Notes under the pieces: model-generated | Seen by the model: only the letters and a program-made list of their open reading frames with translations | Database searches by the model: none | What the model was told of the DNA's origin: nothing | Part shown: positions 63,693 to 64,000 of the stretch, piece by piece | Layout: each line of letters starts with the position of its first letter | How positions within the stretch are numbered: the stretch's first letter is position 1 | Position numbers and translations under genes: made by a program | Source of the DNA: Massilia yuzhufengensis | Lineage (GTDB): Bacteria; Pseudomonadota; Gammaproteobacteria; Burkholderiales; Burkholderiaceae_D | Assembly: GCF_900112225.1 (NCBI RefSeq) | Contig: NZ_FOLD01000024.1 | Span: forward strand, 28,527-92,526 | Length of the DNA: 64,000 bases | Direction of reading: 5' to 3'

Positions 63693-64000
63693 TATGTATT
63701 GACCCGTCAAGCGTTTCGTTCTTTTTCCTGCTTTTCGCTCGTTTGGGACGTGACCCGTCAGGCGGCAGCCCAAAGGCACCGCAAATTGGCGGGGTATGGG
63801 CTGCAAGGCCCATGCTAAACCGCAGTATCCGTGGACTCCAAGTTAGCGTCCGGCGCGGCTGCCCGGTCATGCTCAATCGGTCCGATGAGCCGCGCCTGTA
63901 GACGTCTTACATGTTTGAGTGCCGGTGCATTATCCAATGCGCTTACAGCAGAACGGGCGGCGAAACGACGGTTGATCAGCCTGATATACGCGGGTTTTCG
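63693..64000. mobile_element. Probable end of an inserted mobile element (extends past the window)
   Basis: The junction is at about 63690-63695, where the hydrolase frame is broken. The DNA then changes: lower GC and different codon use. Two palindromes of the TGAC-CC-GTCA type (TTGACCCGTCAA at 63699-63710 and TGACCCGTCA at 63751-63760) lie near the tip, about 51 bp apart, like transposase binding sites. A partial minus-strand gene ends inside. The element type is not identifiable from this end alone. Confidence 0.6.
63815..64000 (-). CDS. Unidentified protein, C-terminal part only (runs off the window)
   Basis: The minus strand is open without a stop for 61 codons from the window edge to a TAG at 63815. 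The C-terminus reads RKPAYIRLINRRFAARSAVS, then DNAPALKHVRRLQARLIGPIEHD, ending STDTAV. It is basic and helical. Its position beside the element tip suggests a transposition or cargo gene, but I do not recognise the family. Confidence 0.5.
   Translation of the reverse strand, partial: RKPAYIRLINRRFAARSAVSALDNAPALKHVRRLQARLIGPIEHDRAAAPDANLESTDTAV

Overview
The window is GC-rich chromosomal DNA from a betaproteobacterium. The best fit is an Oxalobacteraceae member close to Massilia/Telluria/Duganella. This rests on gene content and order: mltG-tmk-holB-pilZ-tatD, tRNA-Leu-tig-clpP-clpX-lon-hupB-2x tRNA-Asp-ppiD, tesA/ybbA and hpnCDE are all betaproteobacterial neighbourhoods, and the protein sequences read as Massilia-like. 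No rRNA, CRISPR array, prophage or complete insertion sequence is visible. The genus is an inference; no search was run.

Layout. 1-4.5 kb: small proteins, a SAM methyltransferase, an ankyrin protein and a GNAT acetyltransferase around the minus-strand run tatD, pilZ, holB, tmk, mltG (to 7.1 kb). 7.2-9.3 kb: ygfZ, a DUF4936 protein and an NRDE protein on the plus strand. 9.5-11.4 kb: a two-gene unit of a phytanoyl-CoA-dioxygenase-like oxygenase and a zinc-ribbon methyltransferase. 11.5-20.5 kb: lipid metabolism (two SDRs, a Dabb protein, a thiolase, an MHS-type transporter, a FadB/FadJ-like bifunctional enzyme). 20.6-26.4 kb: a PH-domain protein, a CocE/NonD-type secreted hydrolase, a secreted M20 amidohydrolase and an acyl-CoA ligase. 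26.6-31.2 kb: selO, msrB, yciB, bolA and two tandem secreted parvulins. 31.5-48.4 kb: purL, a TPR response regulator with an altered receiver, a PHB-depolymerase-like esterase, a fused hydantoinase/oxoprolinase, nnrE-nnrD, ybbA, tesA, mnmH and ppiD. 48.5-55.6 kb: tRNAs and the proteolysis/chaperone island. 56-59.2 kb: hpnCDE, which make squalene from farnesyl diphosphate. 59.2-61 kb: a small membrane ORF, a DUF1700 protein and a GIN-domain protein. 61-64 kb: a flavoprotein, then a three-gene operon (membrane protein, HTH regulator, secreted alpha/beta hydrolase) whose last gene is cut off where foreign-looking DNA begins.

The non-coding structure is the most distinctive part. Two palindromic repeat families are scattered between genes. 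One is a REP/REPIN-like family at seven loci, always as inverted pairs, three of which carry an extra inner palindrome with a GCCAGTGGC core. The other is a roughly 95-148 bp inverted-repeat element found three times, each time exactly between two convergent genes. Specific regulatory readings include a double palindromic operator bracketing a good sigma-70 promoter ahead of the HTH operon, a shared dyad upstream of the thiolase and the FadB-like gene, a sigma-32-like promoter for lon, and a palindrome inside the purL promoter. At the right edge, the truncated hydrolase, two TGACCCGTCA palindromes and the C-terminal part of an unrecognised minus-strand protein suggest the end of an inserted mobile element that continues beyond the window.
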